Of a stretch of 57,034 bases of DNA, positions 1 through 9,041 are shown in pieces. This stretch comes from JAGQRJ01 sp041402045 (GTDB lineage Bacteria > Planctomycetota > J058). Made by a program: the position numbers and the translations under genes. Below the pieces are notes generated by a model. That model saw only the letters and a list, made by a program, of their open reading frames with translations. It was not told the DNA's origin and searched no databases. Within the stretch, counting starts at the first letter, position 1. Each line of letters starts with the position of its first letter. The stretch is taken from positions 1 to 57,034 of the forward strand of contig JAWKSZ010000054.1 in NCBI GenBank assembly GCA_041402045.1. Direction: 5' to 3'.

Positions 1-89
1 GGGTCCCCGACGCCGTGCGAGTCGACACGACCGACCTCTCCCCCGAAGCGGTCCTGGACCGGCTCGAGGCGCTCGCCCGCGAGACGTAG
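1..89 (+). CDS. C-terminal end of a probable nucleoside monophosphate kinase (cytidylate kinase-like), truncated by the window edge
   Basis: The frame starting at base 3 is open from the edge to a TAG at 87-89 and gives 28 residues ending VDTTDLSPEAVLDRLEAL plus a short tail. The 'V-D-T-T-x-L-S-x-E-x-V' pattern is the usual last strand and helix of bacterial cytidylate kinases. Codon usage has the G/C-ending bias of its neighbours, so a real coding end is likely. Too little is visible to exclude another small-molecule kinase; the coding call is firmer than the family call. Confidence 0.45.
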   Translation, partial: VPDAVRVDTTDLSPEAVLDRLEALARET

Positions 90-119
90 CCCGGGGAGCG
101 CTCCTGGGACCTCTGACGC

Positions 120-137
120 GCCGCGCGAGCGCGCGGC
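120..137 (+). terminator. Hairpin downstream of the first gene
   Basis: A perfect 7-bp G/C stem, GCCGCGC paired with GCGCGGC around a GAGC loop, lies 31 nt after the TAG at 87-89 and before the FHA gene. There is no T-run, so it is only a plausible terminator. Confidence 0.4.
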
Positions 138-223
138 AACGTGCCCCAACCGCACACCCAACTGGTCGCAACCTCCCGCTCCGGCTATCCTCCAGGTCCG
201 CGAAGCGGCGAAAGGCAGTCGAC

Positions 224-808
224 ATGTTCCCGGATGGGATCACCCTACGAGAGCTCGTGGACCGCGCCGAGCACATGGACCTCAAGGCGGTGGTCGGCAC
301 GACCCCCCTGCTCGTGTTCCGCCCGGATCGTCACGGCGAGCCGCTCTTGATCGTGCCCCCCGCCGACGAGGACCAGGTCTCGTCCACGTTCCTCACCGAC
401 ACCGGGGCGCTGGCGGCCACCGAGGGCGGGGCGCAGGGGTTCGCGGTCCCCAACGCGGTCGTGGTCGCGCTGACCAAGAGCAACCGCAACCCGGAGGCCG
501 ACGACACCGCGATCCGCGTGGGTCGGGCCCGGACCAACGACGTGCGCCTCACCAGCGCCAACGTCTCCAAGGTGCACGTCAGCCTCGAGCCCAGCGACAC
601 CCTGGGGGACCCGCGCTCGCACCCCAACTGGCAGATCACCGACCACGGGTCGGCCAACGGGACCTGGGTCAACGGGATCAAGCTCCGCCCGGAGGAGCCG
701 AACTTCCTCCGTCCTTCGGACGAGCTGCGGATCGCCGACGTGAGCGCCGTGTTCCTCGACGCCGACGGCCTGGAGGCGCTCCTGGCCATGGTGCGCCAGG
801 GGCTGTAG
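224..808 (+). CDS. FHA-domain protein
   Basis: A 194-aa soluble protein. Residues about 95-175 form a forkhead-associated fold: the G-R pair at 100-101 (VGRARTNDVRL), S-K-x-H at 115-118 and the N-G-T-W-V-N-G strand at 145-151. FHA domains bind phosphothreonine peptides, so it is probably a cytoplasmic adaptor in Ser/Thr kinase signalling. The first 90 residues resemble nothing I recognise and may hold a second small domain. The start is ATG with a weak AAAGG upstream, and a TATCCT box at 186-191 could be its -10. The PLP enzyme begins 13 nt after the stop, so the two are probably co-transcribed; no functional link is evident. Confidence 0.85.
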   Translation: MFPDGITLRELVDRAEHMDLKAVVGTTPLLVFRPDRHGEPLLIVPPADEDQVSSTFLTDTGALAATEGGAQGFAVPNAVVVALTKSNRNPEADDTAIRVGRARTNDVRLTSANVSKVHVSLEPSDTLGDPRSHPNWQITDHGSANGTWVNGIKLRPEEPNFLRPSDELRIADVSAVFLDADGLEALLAMVRQGL

Positions 809-821
809 TCGGGCCGGCCGG

Positions 822-1766
822 GTGGCGTCTTCCGCAGCAGCCGAGGTGCTGGCGCAGGTGCGCGCCGCGGCGAGCCGGCTCCGGGGCCACGTGCGGCGCA
901 CGCCGCTGCTCGACGCCAGCGTGGGCCGCGCGCCTCACGCGGACCTCTTGCTCAAGCTCGAGAACCTGCAGGTCAGCGGGTCGTTCAAGGCCCGCGGCGC
1001 GCTGAACCGCGCGCTCTCGGACCCCGCCGCGGGGGAGCGGGGGTTGGTCGCCGCCTCGGGGGGGAACCACGGGCTGGGGGTGGCCTATGCCGGGCAGCGC
1101 CTGGGGTGCCCGGTGCGGATCTTCCTCCCGCGCAGCACGCCGACCGAGAAGCTGACGAAGCTCGAGGCCTGGGGCGCCGAGGTCGTGGTCGAGGGCGCGG
1201 TGTGGGACGACGCGAACCGGGCCGCCCAGGCCTGGGCGCGGGAACGCGGGGCGCTCTACGTGCACCCCTTCGCCGACCCCGCCGTGATCGCAGGCCAGGG
1301 GACGGTGGCCCTGGAGTGCGTCGAGCAGGCGCCCGAGCGCGACGTGTACCTCATCGCCGTGGGCGGCGGAGGCCTGATCGCGGGCTGCGCCGCGGCGCTG
1401 GCGGGGCTCCGCCCCGGGACCCGGGTGATCGGGGTCGAGCCCCGGGGCGCGGCGACCCTTGCGCGCAGCCTCGAGGCCGGCGAGCTGGTGACCCTCGAGC
1501 GGATCGAGACCCAGGCCACCTCCCTCGCGCCGCGGCGCAGCGAGGCGCTGAACCTGGCGCTGATCCAGGCCCACGTGGAGCGCGTGGTCCTGGTGGACGA
1601 CGCGGCGCTGGAGGAGGCCGCGGCGTGGCTCTGGGACGAGCTGGGCCTGGCGGTCGAGCTCAGCGCGGCGGCCGCGGTCGCCGCGCTGCGCTCGGGCGCC
1701 TACGCGCCGCCTGCGGGGGCGCGTCCCCTGGCGGTCGTGTGCGGGAGCGGGGCGCCCCCGCGTTGA
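822..1766 (+). CDS. PLP-dependent threonine/serine dehydratase-like enzyme (fold type II)
   Basis: A 314-aa member of the tryptophan-synthase-beta/threonine-dehydratase superfamily. The PLP Schiff-base lysine is K56 in GSFKARGA, the substrate loop is ASGGNHG (about 80-86), and the phosphate-binding GGGGLIAG is near 178-185. There is no C-terminal ACT domain, so it resembles catabolic threonine ammonia-lyase, serine racemase or hydroxyaspartate dehydratase rather than the feedback-regulated IlvA. The reaction would be beta-elimination of water and ammonia from a hydroxyamino acid to give a 2-oxo acid in the cytoplasm. It starts with GTG, 13 nt after the FHA gene. The exact substrate cannot be read from the sequence. 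Confidence 0.8.
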   Translation: MASSAAAEVLAQVRAAASRLRGHVRRTPLLDASVGRAPHADLLLKLENLQVSGSFKARGALNRALSDPAAGERGLVAASGGNHGLGVAYAGQRLGCPVRIFLPRSTPTEKLTKLEAWGAEVVVEGAVWDDANRAAQAWARERGALYVHPFADPAVIAGQGTVALECVEQAPERDVYLIAVGGGGLIAGCAAALAGLRPGTRVIGVEPRGAATLARSLEAGELVTLERIETQATSLAPRRSEALNLALIQAHVERVVLVDDAALEEAAAWLWDELGLAVELSAAAAVAALRSGAYAPPAGARPLAVVCGSGAPPR

Positions 1767-1825
1767 GGGCGCGCTCCCGGCGAGCAGCGGTGTTCGGGCA
1801 CGAGGGGGCCTGGCTGAAGTGAGCC

Positions 1826-2509
1826 CTACTCGCTGGCGGTCTGCTCGCTGGGGGGCAGGAGCGCCAGGTAGGCGGCCTGGGCCTTGGGATCGAGGAGCAC
1901 GATCTGCTCCGCGCTCACGGCGAGCTCGTCGTCCTTGGCGTGCTCGGGGCGCTCGTCCTGGGTGCGGCCCTTGACCTCGGCCAGGAGCTTCTTCTTCAGC
2001 TCGGGGACCTCGCTCAGCGCCTCACGGCGCAGGATCACCACGTCCCGGGTGCAGGAGACCTTGTATTCCGCGCCCAGGCTCACGGTCAGCGACCCCCCGT
2101 TGCGGACCACGGTCGCCTGCCGCCAGCCCACGTCGTCCTTGCCGGCGGGGCTGAGGGTCGGGAAGCCCTCGCCCAGGAGGATCACGGTGGTGTTGGCGAG
2201 CTGGCGGTCGGTGAAGCTCGTGCCCTCGGGGGTGCGTCCCTGGGTCTCGCGCAAGGCGCCGTGCACGTAGATCGTGTCGCCCTCCTTGATCGCCTCCATG
2301 GGGATCCGGCGGTCCTGGAAGTAGCGCACGCTCTCGCCCAGGGAGACCCAGGCCTTCTCGCTCTTCAGGCGCCGGCCGTCCTGGGCCTTGTAGCCCAGGG
2401 CGTAGCTCTCGGTCTTCTTGTACTTCTCCAGCTTGCCCCACGCGTGGAAGCCCCCGGCAGCGGCGGGGAGGGCGATGAGGGCGAGGAGCAGGGGGATGCA
2501 GCGAGTCAT
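1826..2509 (-). CDS. Secreted protein of unknown function with signal peptide
   Basis: A 227-aa protein. The frame opens further upstream, but the ATG at 2509 is preferred: it has GGGAG six bases before it and begins a clear signal peptide (MTRCIPLLLALIALPAAAGG). The mature part is charged and mostly beta/alpha with no cysteine pattern. I recognise no family. It contains a stretch that could be an OB-like strand set (EGDTIYVHGALRET). It is divergent from rimK across a 154-bp spacer, with a TAGGCT box about 27 nt upstream of the ATG, and convergent with the PLP enzyme. Probably periplasmic. Confidence 0.7.
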   Translation of the reverse strand: MTRCIPLLLALIALPAAAGGFHAWGKLEKYKKTESYALGYKAQDGRRLKSEKAWVSLGESVRYFQDRRIPMEAIKEGDTIYVHGALRETQGRTPEGTSFTDRQLANTTVILLGEGFPTLSPAGKDDVGWRQATVVRNGGSLTVSLGAEYKVSCTRDVVILRREALSEVPELKKKLLAEVKGRTQDERPEHAKDDELAVSAEQIVLLDPKAQAAYLALLPPSEQTASE

Positions 2510-2663
2510 GGGGTCTCCCGATCGATCAGCGCAGAGCCTAGCGCGTCTTGCGCGGGACGCCATGGAAATGCCGGGGAACCCCCGGCCTCCCTGGGTCGCG
2601 CCGCGGCTCGCGCTTCGGTAGGGTTCGGGCTGATCGGGGCCGGGGACGGCCCGAAGGGGCGGA

Positions 2664-3569
2664 ATGAAGATCACGATCCTCTCGCGGAATCCGGAGCTCT
2701 ATTCGACCCAACGCTTGATCGAGGCGGCGCGGGAGCGTGGCCACGACGTCGAGCTCATAGACTTCCTGCGCTGCATTCTGAGCATCGCCTCTGGCGAGCC
2801 GCGGGTGCGCTACGCGGGGCGAGACCTGCACGACGTGGACGCGATCATTCCCCGGATCGGGGCCTCGCACACCTTCTACGGGACCGCGGTGGTCCGCCAG
2901 TTCGAGATGATGGGCACCTACGCGGTCAACCGCTCGGAGTCGATCTCCCGCGCCCGCGACAAGCTGCGCTGCCTGCAGCTGCTCTCGCGCAAGGGGATCG
3001 GGCTGCCGATCACGGGGTTCGCCCACAACACCAAGGACATCGACTCCCTGCTCGACATCACCGGCGGCGCGCCCCTCGTGGTCAAGCTGCTCGAGGGCAC
3101 CCAGGGGATCGGCGTCGTGCTCTGCGAGACCCAGAACGCGGCAGAGTCGGTGATCGAGGCCTTCCGTGGCCTGGACGCGAACATCATCGTCCAGGAGTTC
3201 ATCAAGGAGGCCAAGGGCGCGGACCTGCGCGCGTTCGTGGTCGGCGACAAGGTCGTGGCCGCCATGCGGCGGCAAGGCAAGCCCGGCGAGTTTCGCTCGA
3301 ACCTGCACCGCGGGGGCTCGGCGGAGAAGATCAAGCTCAGCGCGGACGAGCGCGCGACGGCGGTCCAGGCCGCGAAGGCGGTGGGGCTGCGGGTCGCGGG
3401 GGTGGACATGCTGCGCTCGAACCGCGGGCCCGTGGTGATGGAGGTCAACAGCTCCCCCGGCCTGGAGGGGATCGAGAGCGCCACCGGGGTCGACGTGGCG
3501 GGCAAGATCATCGCGTTCATCGAGCGCGACGCGAAGCCCGGGCACCCGCGCGACCCGATCCAAGGCTGA
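2664..3569 (+). CDS. rimK: RimK-family ATP-grasp ligase (ribosomal protein S6--L-glutamate ligase type)
   Basis: The 301-aa length matches RimK. The N-terminal segment (MKITILSRNPELYST) is the pre-ATP-grasp domain. The ATP-grasp core includes a lysine loop (LVVKLLEGTQGIGV), the adenine-binding IIVQEFIKEAKG and the metal-binding EVNSSPGLEGIE at 260-271. RimK adds glutamate residues to the C-terminus of ribosomal protein S6 or builds related amide-linked tails, using ATP, in the cytoplasm. The aspartoacylase-like gene starts 3 nt after the stop. That neighbourhood is common for RimK homologues, often with a zinc protease that is absent here. The start is ATG. Confidence 0.88.
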   Translation: MKITILSRNPELYSTQRLIEAARERGHDVELIDFLRCILSIASGEPRVRYAGRDLHDVDAIIPRIGASHTFYGTAVVRQFEMMGTYAVNRSESISRARDKLRCLQLLSRKGIGLPITGFAHNTKDIDSLLDITGGAPLVVKLLEGTQGIGVVLCETQNAAESVIEAFRGLDANIIVQEFIKEAKGADLRAFVVGDKVVAAMRRQGKPGEFRSNLHRGGSAEKIKLSADERATAVQAAKAVGLRVAGVDMLRSNRGPVVMEVNSSPGLEGIESATGVDVAGKIIAFIERDAKPGHPRDPIQG

Positions 3570-3572
3570 GCC

Positions 3573-4712
3573 GTGGACCCCGTCCCCGACCCGCCGCCCC
3601 CCGACGGACGCACCCTTAAGAAGAAGAAGAAGAAGAAGCACGACGGCAAGGGCGCGACCCAGGGCGTCAAGCGTCGGGCTCCGTTCAAGATCGCCGGGGT
3701 CGCGGTGCCGGCGGGGGAGCGCCAGCTCGTCGAGCTGCACCTCACGCGGCTCTACACCAGCGGCGACGTGGTGATCCCGGTGCACGTGGTCCACGGGCGA
3801 CAGGACGGACCCAAGCTGTTCGTGAGCGCGGCGGTCCACGGCGACGAGATCAACGGGGTCGAGGCGATCCGACGCCTGCTCCAGCTCCGACTCCTCGACC
3901 GCCTGCACGGCACCTTGATCGCGATCCCGGTGGTCAACGTGCACGGCTTCCTGGCCAAGACGCGCTACACCCCGGACCGGCGCGACCTCAACCGCTCCTT
4001 CCCGGGGCTGGCGAAGGGGTCGCTCGCCGCGCGGGTCGCGCGGGCGTTCATGAAGGAGGTCGTGGCCCGCTGCACCCACGGGATCGACCTGCACACGGGG
4101 TCCAACCACCGCACCAACCTGCCCCACGTGCGAGCCAACCTGGACGACGCCGAGACCCGCCGCCTGGCCGAGGCCTTCGGCGCGCCGGTCATGATCAACG
4201 CCAAGCTCCGCGACGGCTCGCTGCGCCAGGCCGCCATGGAGCACGGGATCCCCATGCTCCTGTTCGAGGGCGGCGAGGCGCTGCGCTTCGAGCCCACGGT
4301 GATCCAGGCCACGGTGCGCGGGGTCGTGGGGGTCATGCAGGCCCTGGGCATGCTCAAGGGCAAGCCGCGTCGGGGCAAGCGCAAGGCCTTCCTCGCGGAG
4401 TCGACGAACTGGGTGCGGGCGCCAGAGAGCGGGCTCCTGATCAGCGACCTCAAGCTGGGCACGACCCTCGAGCCGGGCCAGGAGCTGGGCTTCGTGTCCG
4501 ACCCCTTCGGCAAGGAGGAGACGCCGATCCTGGCCACCAAGCGCGGGATCGTGATCGGGCGGCTGAACCTGCCGCTGGTCAACGAGGGCGACGCGCTGTT
4601 CCACGTGGCCCACGGGGAGAACCTGAGCGAGGCCGAGGTCGCGATCCAGGAGCTGGTCGAGGCCGATCCGGATCTGCCCTACGAGCCCCCGGAGCTGGGG
4701 CAGATCGGCTAG
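3573..4712 (+). CDS. Succinylglutamate desuccinylase/aspartoacylase-family zinc hydrolase
   Basis: A 379-aa M14-type amidohydrolase. Zinc ligands are visible as H89 and E92 (HGDEINGVE) and H174 (DLHTGSN), with the conserved DLNRSFPG loop between them. The C-terminal domain (LKLGTTLEPGQELGFV onward) is the usual beta-barrel. The family cleaves N-acyl amino acids or similar amides; the substrate here is unknown. Pairing with RimK suggests action on amino-acid-tailed products. It starts at GTG 3 nt after rimK, so the two are one operon. The N-terminus carries seven consecutive lysines, all AAG (3618-3638), before the family's usual start near residue 30. The hairpin at 4716-4758 ends the unit. 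Confidence 0.85.
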   Translation: MDPVPDPPPPDGRTLKKKKKKKHDGKGATQGVKRRAPFKIAGVAVPAGERQLVELHLTRLYTSGDVVIPVHVVHGRQDGPKLFVSAAVHGDEINGVEAIRRLLQLRLLDRLHGTLIAIPVVNVHGFLAKTRYTPDRRDLNRSFPGLAKGSLAARVARAFMKEVVARCTHGIDLHTGSNHRTNLPHVRANLDDAETRRLAEAFGAPVMINAKLRDGSLRQAAMEHGIPMLLFEGGEALRFEPTVIQATVRGVVGVMQALGMLKGKPRRGKRKAFLAESTNWVRAPESGLLISDLKLGTTLEPGQELGFVSDPFGKEETPILATKRGIVIGRLNLPLVNEGDALFHVAHGENLSEAEVAIQELVEADPDLPYEPPELGQIG

Positions 4713-4715
4713 CAG

Positions 4716-4758
4716 CCCGGTGAAATCCGCCCCGAAGACCGGAGCGGACTTCACCGGG
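4716..4758 (+). terminator. Strong terminator-like hairpin after the rimK operon
   Basis: The 15-nt arms 4716-4730 and 4744-4758 pair at 14 of 15 positions around a 13-nt loop, starting 4 nt after the aspartoacylase stop. No T-run follows, as is usual in GC-rich genomes. Confidence 0.65.
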
Positions 4759-4823
4759 ATGCTCGCGGAGGCAGGTTGCGCCCAGGCTCGAGAGGGCGCA
4801 TTCTTGGATCGTCGAGACCGTGC

Positions 4824-7517
4824 ATGCAACCGCCTGAGATCCCTGAAGACGAGCCGCGCCGCCTGCGGACCTTGACCGAGTTGGGGCTGCTCGACACCGA
4901 GCCGGAGCCCGAGTTCGACCGGATCACACGCCTGGCCAGCGACTGCCTGGAGTGCCCGATCGCGGTGATCTCGCTGATCGACCGCGACCGGCAGTGGTTC
5001 AAGGCTAGACACGGCCTCTCGGTCCAGGAGACCCCGCGGGAGATCTCGTTCTGCGGGCACACGATCCTGGGGGACGAGCTGTTCGTGGTCGAGGACGCCC
5101 GCGACGATCCGCGCTTCCGGGACAACCCCCTGGTGCTGGGGGAGGCCCAGGTCGTGTTCTACGCCGGGTTCCCGATCCACTCCCCCGACGGCCAGGCGCT
5201 GGGCACGCTGGCCGTGATCGACCACGTCCCGCGCACCCTGGACCAGCGCGCCCGGGGCGCGCTGAGCGACCTGGGGCGGATCGCCGAGCAGGCGATCCTC
5301 CTGCGCGCGACCAACGCGCTGCAGCAGCAGAGGCTGGAGCAGTTCGTCCACAACGCCCCCGCGGCGATCGCCTACTTCGACCGCGACATGCGCTACCTCG
5401 CCGCGAGCCAGCGCTGGCGCGACGACTACGGGCTCGGGGACGCGCCGCTCGTAGGCCGCTCGCACTACGACGTGTTCCCCGAGATCGGCGAGGACTGGAA
5501 GGCCGGCCACCGTCAGACCCTGGCGGGAGAGCCCGAGCGCTCCGCCATGGACCGCTTCCCGCGGGCCAACGGCGTGGTCGACTGGGTGCGCTTCGAGAAC
5601 TACCCCTGGCGCGACCTCGGGGGGGAGATCGCCGGGATCGTGATGTTCACCGAGGTGATCACGAACAACGTGCGCGAGTCGCGGCTGCTGCAGCTGCGCC
5701 TGGAGTGGCTGGAGGCGCTGGACGAGGCCTCGGATCAGGAGCGGTTCTCGACCGCCGTGAGCGAGGTGGCCCAGGACCTGCTCGGGGCGCGCGGGGCGCG
5801 GCTGGTCCTCGGCGAGGCGACAGCCGAGCCCCAGGGCGTGCAGGTCCCCCTCGAATACCGCGACCGGCCGTTCGGCGCCCTCGAGCTCGACCTGGACCGC
5901 GGGCTCGAGCCCGACGAGCAGGTGTGGGTCGCCGACCTGGCGCGGCTCTGCGCCGAGGTCGTGTGGCGCGAGCGCCAGCAGCAGGAGCTCGAGGCCGCGC
6001 AGCGGCGCTACGCCGAGCTGTTCGAGGTCTGCGGAGGGCCGCTGGTGGTCCTCTCGCCCGAGGGCGTCGTGCTCGACGCCAACCCCGCCGCCCTGGGGCT
6101 CCTGGAGGCCGAGGCTGACGCCGTGCGCGGTGCCGACTTCGTGGCCCGCTACCTCGCCGAGGACGGCCGCGAGGGGTTCCGGCAGGCCCTCGCGAGCAGC
6201 CTGGAGCAGGCCCCGCAGCCTCCCCGGGAGACCGGGGTCCTGACCCCGCGCGGGGTCAGGACGGTGGTGTGGTCGCTGCGGGCCTGGCAGCAGCGCCCGG
6301 GCCAGCGCGCGTTGGTGGCCGACGGCCACGACCTCACCGATCAACGCAAGCTCGAGGAGGGCCTCCGCCGCTCCCAGCGCCTGGAAGCCCTGGGGCAGCT
6401 GGCCGGCGGGGTGGCCCACGACTTCAACAACATGCTCTCGGCGATCCTGGGCCACGTCGAGCTCGCGCTGCAGCAGCTCCCCCCGGGGGCCGCCTCGCTC
6501 GGGCGCCGCCTGGAGCGGATCCAGTCGGCGGGGGAGAGCTCGGCGCGGCTCACCGCCAAGCTCCTGGCCTTCGCCCGCGGGCAGTCCCTGACCAACGAGG
6601 TCGTGGACCTCAACGACGTGGTCTCCCGCACGCTGGAGCTGCTCGAGCGCACCCTCGACGCCTCGGTGACCCTGACGTTGCGCACCGACCCCGACCCCTG
6701 CTGGGTGTGCGTGGACCCCACCCAGCTCGAGCAGGCGCTGGTGAACCTCGCGGTCAACGCGCGGGACGCCATGCCTCAGGGGGGGAGCCTGAGCCTGAGC
6801 ACCGAGCACGCCCACGTCGACGCCGCCTACGCCGCCGCCCACCCGGGCGCGGAGGTCGGCGACTACGTGCGGCTCACCGTGAGCGACACCGGGAGCGGGA
6901 TGAGCCCCGAGGTCCAGGCGCGGGTGTTCGAGCCGTTCTTCACCACCAAGCCTGCGGGGCAGGGCACGGGGCTGGGCCTGGCCGGCGTCCACGGCTTCGT
7001 GGGCCAGAGCGGCGGCACGATCACGGTCTACAGCGAGCTGGGGCAGGGCACCACGTTCAAGATCCTGCTCCCCGCGAGCGAGCCGCGGGTGACCCTCGAC
7101 CCGTCCCCGGCGGACCAGGGCGTGCGCCTCAGTCGGGCCCGGGTGCTCCTGGCCGAGGACCAGTCCATGGTCCGCGAGCTGATCGCGGAGTTCCTCGAGA
7201 CCGACGGGCACGAGGTGGTCGCCTGCGAGTCCGGCAGGGTCGCGCTGGAGACCTACCGCGAGGACCCCAGCGGCTTCGACATCCTGATCACGGACCTCGT
7301 GATGCCCGACCTCGGGGGAGGCGAGCTGCTGCAGGCCATGGGGAACGTCGTGATCCCCGTGGTGCTCATGTCCGGCTACGCGGAGGAGGCCGCCGCGAAG
7401 TTCCTGCCCCCCGGCGTGCGCTACGTGTTCCTGCCCAAGCCGATCTCGCCCAGCAAGCTGCGGCAGACGGTGAACGAGCTGCTCGACGAGATGGCGCTGG
7501 AGCGCCCCGAGGAGTAG
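4824..7517 (+). CDS. Hybrid sensor histidine kinase (GAF-PAS-PAS-HisKA-HATPase-REC)
   Basis: About 897 aa from the ATG at 4824. An in-frame TTG at 4776 adds 16 residues, but the family typically starts just before the conserved ExxRLxxLxxLGLLDT segment, so the ATG is preferred. Order: GAF (about 10-165), PAS (about 170-300), a second PAS (about 390-510), HisKA with phosphoacceptor H532 in GVAHDFNNML, HATPase with N-box (NLAVNARDAM) and G-box (GTGLGLAGVHG), then a receiver with phosphoacceptor D824 in LITDLVMPD and lysine in FLPKPIS. No membrane segment is seen, so it senses cytoplasmic signals. No cognate regulator is adjacent. Convergent with the DUF6935 gene, 9 nt away. Confidence 0.9.
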   Translation: MQPPEIPEDEPRRLRTLTELGLLDTEPEPEFDRITRLASDCLECPIAVISLIDRDRQWFKARHGLSVQETPREISFCGHTILGDELFVVEDARDDPRFRDNPLVLGEAQVVFYAGFPIHSPDGQALGTLAVIDHVPRTLDQRARGALSDLGRIAEQAILLRATNALQQQRLEQFVHNAPAAIAYFDRDMRYLAASQRWRDDYGLGDAPLVGRSHYDVFPEIGEDWKAGHRQTLAGEPERSAMDRFPRANGVVDWVRFENYPWRDLGGEIAGIVMFTEVITNNVRESRLLQLRLEWLEALDEASDQERFSTAVSEVAQDLLGARGARLVLGEATAEPQGVQVPLEYRDRPFGALELDLDRGLEPDEQVWVADLARLCAEVVWRERQQQELEAAQRRYAELFEVCGGPLVVLSPEGVVLDANPAALGLLEAEADAVRGADFVARYLAEDGREGFRQALASSLEQAPQPPRETGVLTPRGVRTVVWSLRAWQQRPGQRALVADGHDLTDQRKLEEGLRRSQRLEALGQLAGGVAHDFNNMLSAILGHVELALQQLPPGAASLGRRLERIQSAGESSARLTAKLLAFARGQSLTNEVVDLNDVVSRTLELLERTLDASVTLTLRTDPDPCWVCVDPTQLEQALVNLAVNARDAMPQGGSLSLSTEHAHVDAAYAAAHPGAEVGDYVRLTVSDTGSGMSPEVQARVFEPFFTTKPAGQGTGLGLAGVHGFVGQSGGTITVYSELGQGTTFKILLPASEPRVTLDPSPADQGVRLSRARVLLAEDQSMVRELIAEFLETDGHEVVACESGRVALETYREDPSGFDILITDLVMPDLGGGELLQAMGNVVIPVVLMSGYAEEAAAKFLPPGVRYVFLPKPISPSKLRQTVNELLDEMALERPEE

Positions 7518-7526
7518 GCGGCGCGC

Positions 7527-8065
7527 CTACAGGTCGTCGTCGACGACCTCGACCGGGGGGCGGCAGCCCACGGTCAGCGAGCTCCAGTTGTCGGCCTTCC
7601 ACAGCCCGCGGTTGTTCTTGATCAGGATGATCGGGCGCGGGGTGTCGGCGCCCGAGGACCACACGAAGACCTTGGCTCGCTCGGGCTGCACGTCGTGGGG
7701 CTGCTCGCGCACCCGGATCCGGTAGGGCGGGCCGGGCAGCGCGTACTGACCCTCGGGGGTCGTCCCGTCGACGTAGCTGCGGGCGAGGTAGGGGCGCCCG
7801 CCAATCCGCTCGGCGAAGTCTCGGAGGTCCTGGCGCATGGGCTCGAAGCCCTTGTAGCCCTTCGCTCCCTGGACCAGGCGCTTGCGGTCGAGGGCCAGGG
7901 TCAGGCACGCGGTCCCCTGCTCGGCGTCCTGGGCGTAGACCAGCATGGCCAGGGCGAACACCGCGGCGCCGCCTTGGGGGTGGTGGCGATCCGGTCGCGG
8001 ATCGCGGCCAGGGACTCGACGTCCTGGGGCAGGGTGTCGCCGATCTCGACCACGTGCTCGATCAT
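7527..8065 (-). CDS. DUF6935-like protein, interrupted by a one-base frameshift
   Basis: The reconstructed protein is about 179 aa. Its C-terminal part (SYVDGTTPEGQYALPGPPYR, then SSGADTPRPI) matches my memory of DUF6935, a small cytoplasmic family of unknown function. The N-terminal part (MIEHVVEIGDTLPQDVESLA) is open only in the next frame. The two join if one G is restored near 7976, where AAGGCGGC would become AAGGGCGGC. The proposed ATG at 8065 overlaps the restored stop of the upstream phosphatase gene as ATGA, which supports both reconstructions. It is the last gene of the gmd operon. An internal ATG would give only the C-terminal 144 residues. Confidence 0.65.
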
Positions 8066-9041
8066 GGGGCCTCTCGGGGGTGCGCCGCTAGGGGCGGGTG
8101 GGCGGTCGGCCCTTCCAGGGCCTGAAGGGTCTCGAGGATCCGGTCGTGCCACGGGCCGTGGCTCGCGACCACCCCGCGGTTCTCGTCCAGGGTGGGGCCG
8201 TGGCGGAAGGCCAGGGACGGCCGCGGGTGTCGGTCACCCGGCCGCCGGCCTCGGTGACCAGGAGCACCCCCGCCGCGTGGTCCCAAATGCACTCCTTGCG
8301 GGTCGAGCCCGGGCGCGGGAGCCGGAGGTAGATCTCGGCGTCGCCGCGCGCCACGAGCCCGTACTTCGCCAGGCTGTCGAGGCGGCGGGGCTCGCTCCCG
8401 ATCCCCAGCCGAGCGGCCAAGGCCTGGGCCAGGTCCTGGTCGCTGTGGGCCTGCTCGACGCTCTGGCAGAGGCGCCCCTGGGCCGGGTCGCTGCAGGCGC
8501 TGACCCGCAGCGGCTCGCGCGCCCCGCCCGCCAGGGGCTCGACCCAGGCGCCCGCGCCGCGCACGGCGGAGAACACGACCTCGAGCCCGGGGGCCGCGAC
8601 CGCCGAGACCTGGAGCTCGCCGCCCTCGATCAAGGCCAGGGCCACCGCGTAGTGCTCGCCGCGGAGGAAGCCCTTGGTCCCGTCGATCGGGTCCACGGTC
8701 CAGAACCGCGGGTGCTGCTCGCGGCTGGCGCCGCGGTCGATCCAGGCGCACACCTCCTCAGCGGTACCCGGGCGCTGCCGCGAGACCTCGGCCACCACCC
8801 GCTCCAGGAGCTCCGGGTGCTCGCGCAGGGCGCGGCTGTCCTCCTCGCCCACCACCGGGTCCCGGGGGAAGGCGTCGGCGAGGGCCGCACACACCAGCGC
8901 CTGGCTGCCGAAGTCGGCCACGGTCACCGGGCTCTTGTCCGCCTTCTCCAGCGCCGAGACCCCGGCCTGCACCCGCGCGCAGAGCCGCGCGGCCTCGCGC
9001 ACGGCGGCCCGGGCGACCTCCAGCTCCTGGGCGTCGTTCAC
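8062..9041 (-). CDS. cysQ: Inositol-monophosphatase-superfamily 3'(2'),5'-bisphosphate nucleotidase (CysQ/HAL2-like), frameshifted near its end
   Basis: About 325 aa when reconstructed. Metal-binding motifs of the Li-sensitive phosphatase family are clear: VVGEEDS, then VDPIDGTKGFLRG, then the late WDHAAGVLLVTEAGG. The spacing looks more like HAL2-type 3'-phosphoadenosine-5'-phosphate phosphatases than inositol phosphatases. The likely role is converting PAP to AMP in sulfate activation or salvage; inositol phosphate remains possible. The GTG start at 9041 overlaps the gmd stop as GTGA. Near 8215 the reading frame is lost; restoring one C in a C-run brings back the expected tail (TLDENRGVVASHGPWHD) and a stop at 8062 that overlaps the next ATG. 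Confidence 0.78.

Noticed and set aside
2538..7211. A 4.7-kb open frame antisense to rimK, the aspartoacylase and the hybrid kinase
   Set aside because: Same composition artefact; it crosses three well-supported genes and encodes no recognisable fold.
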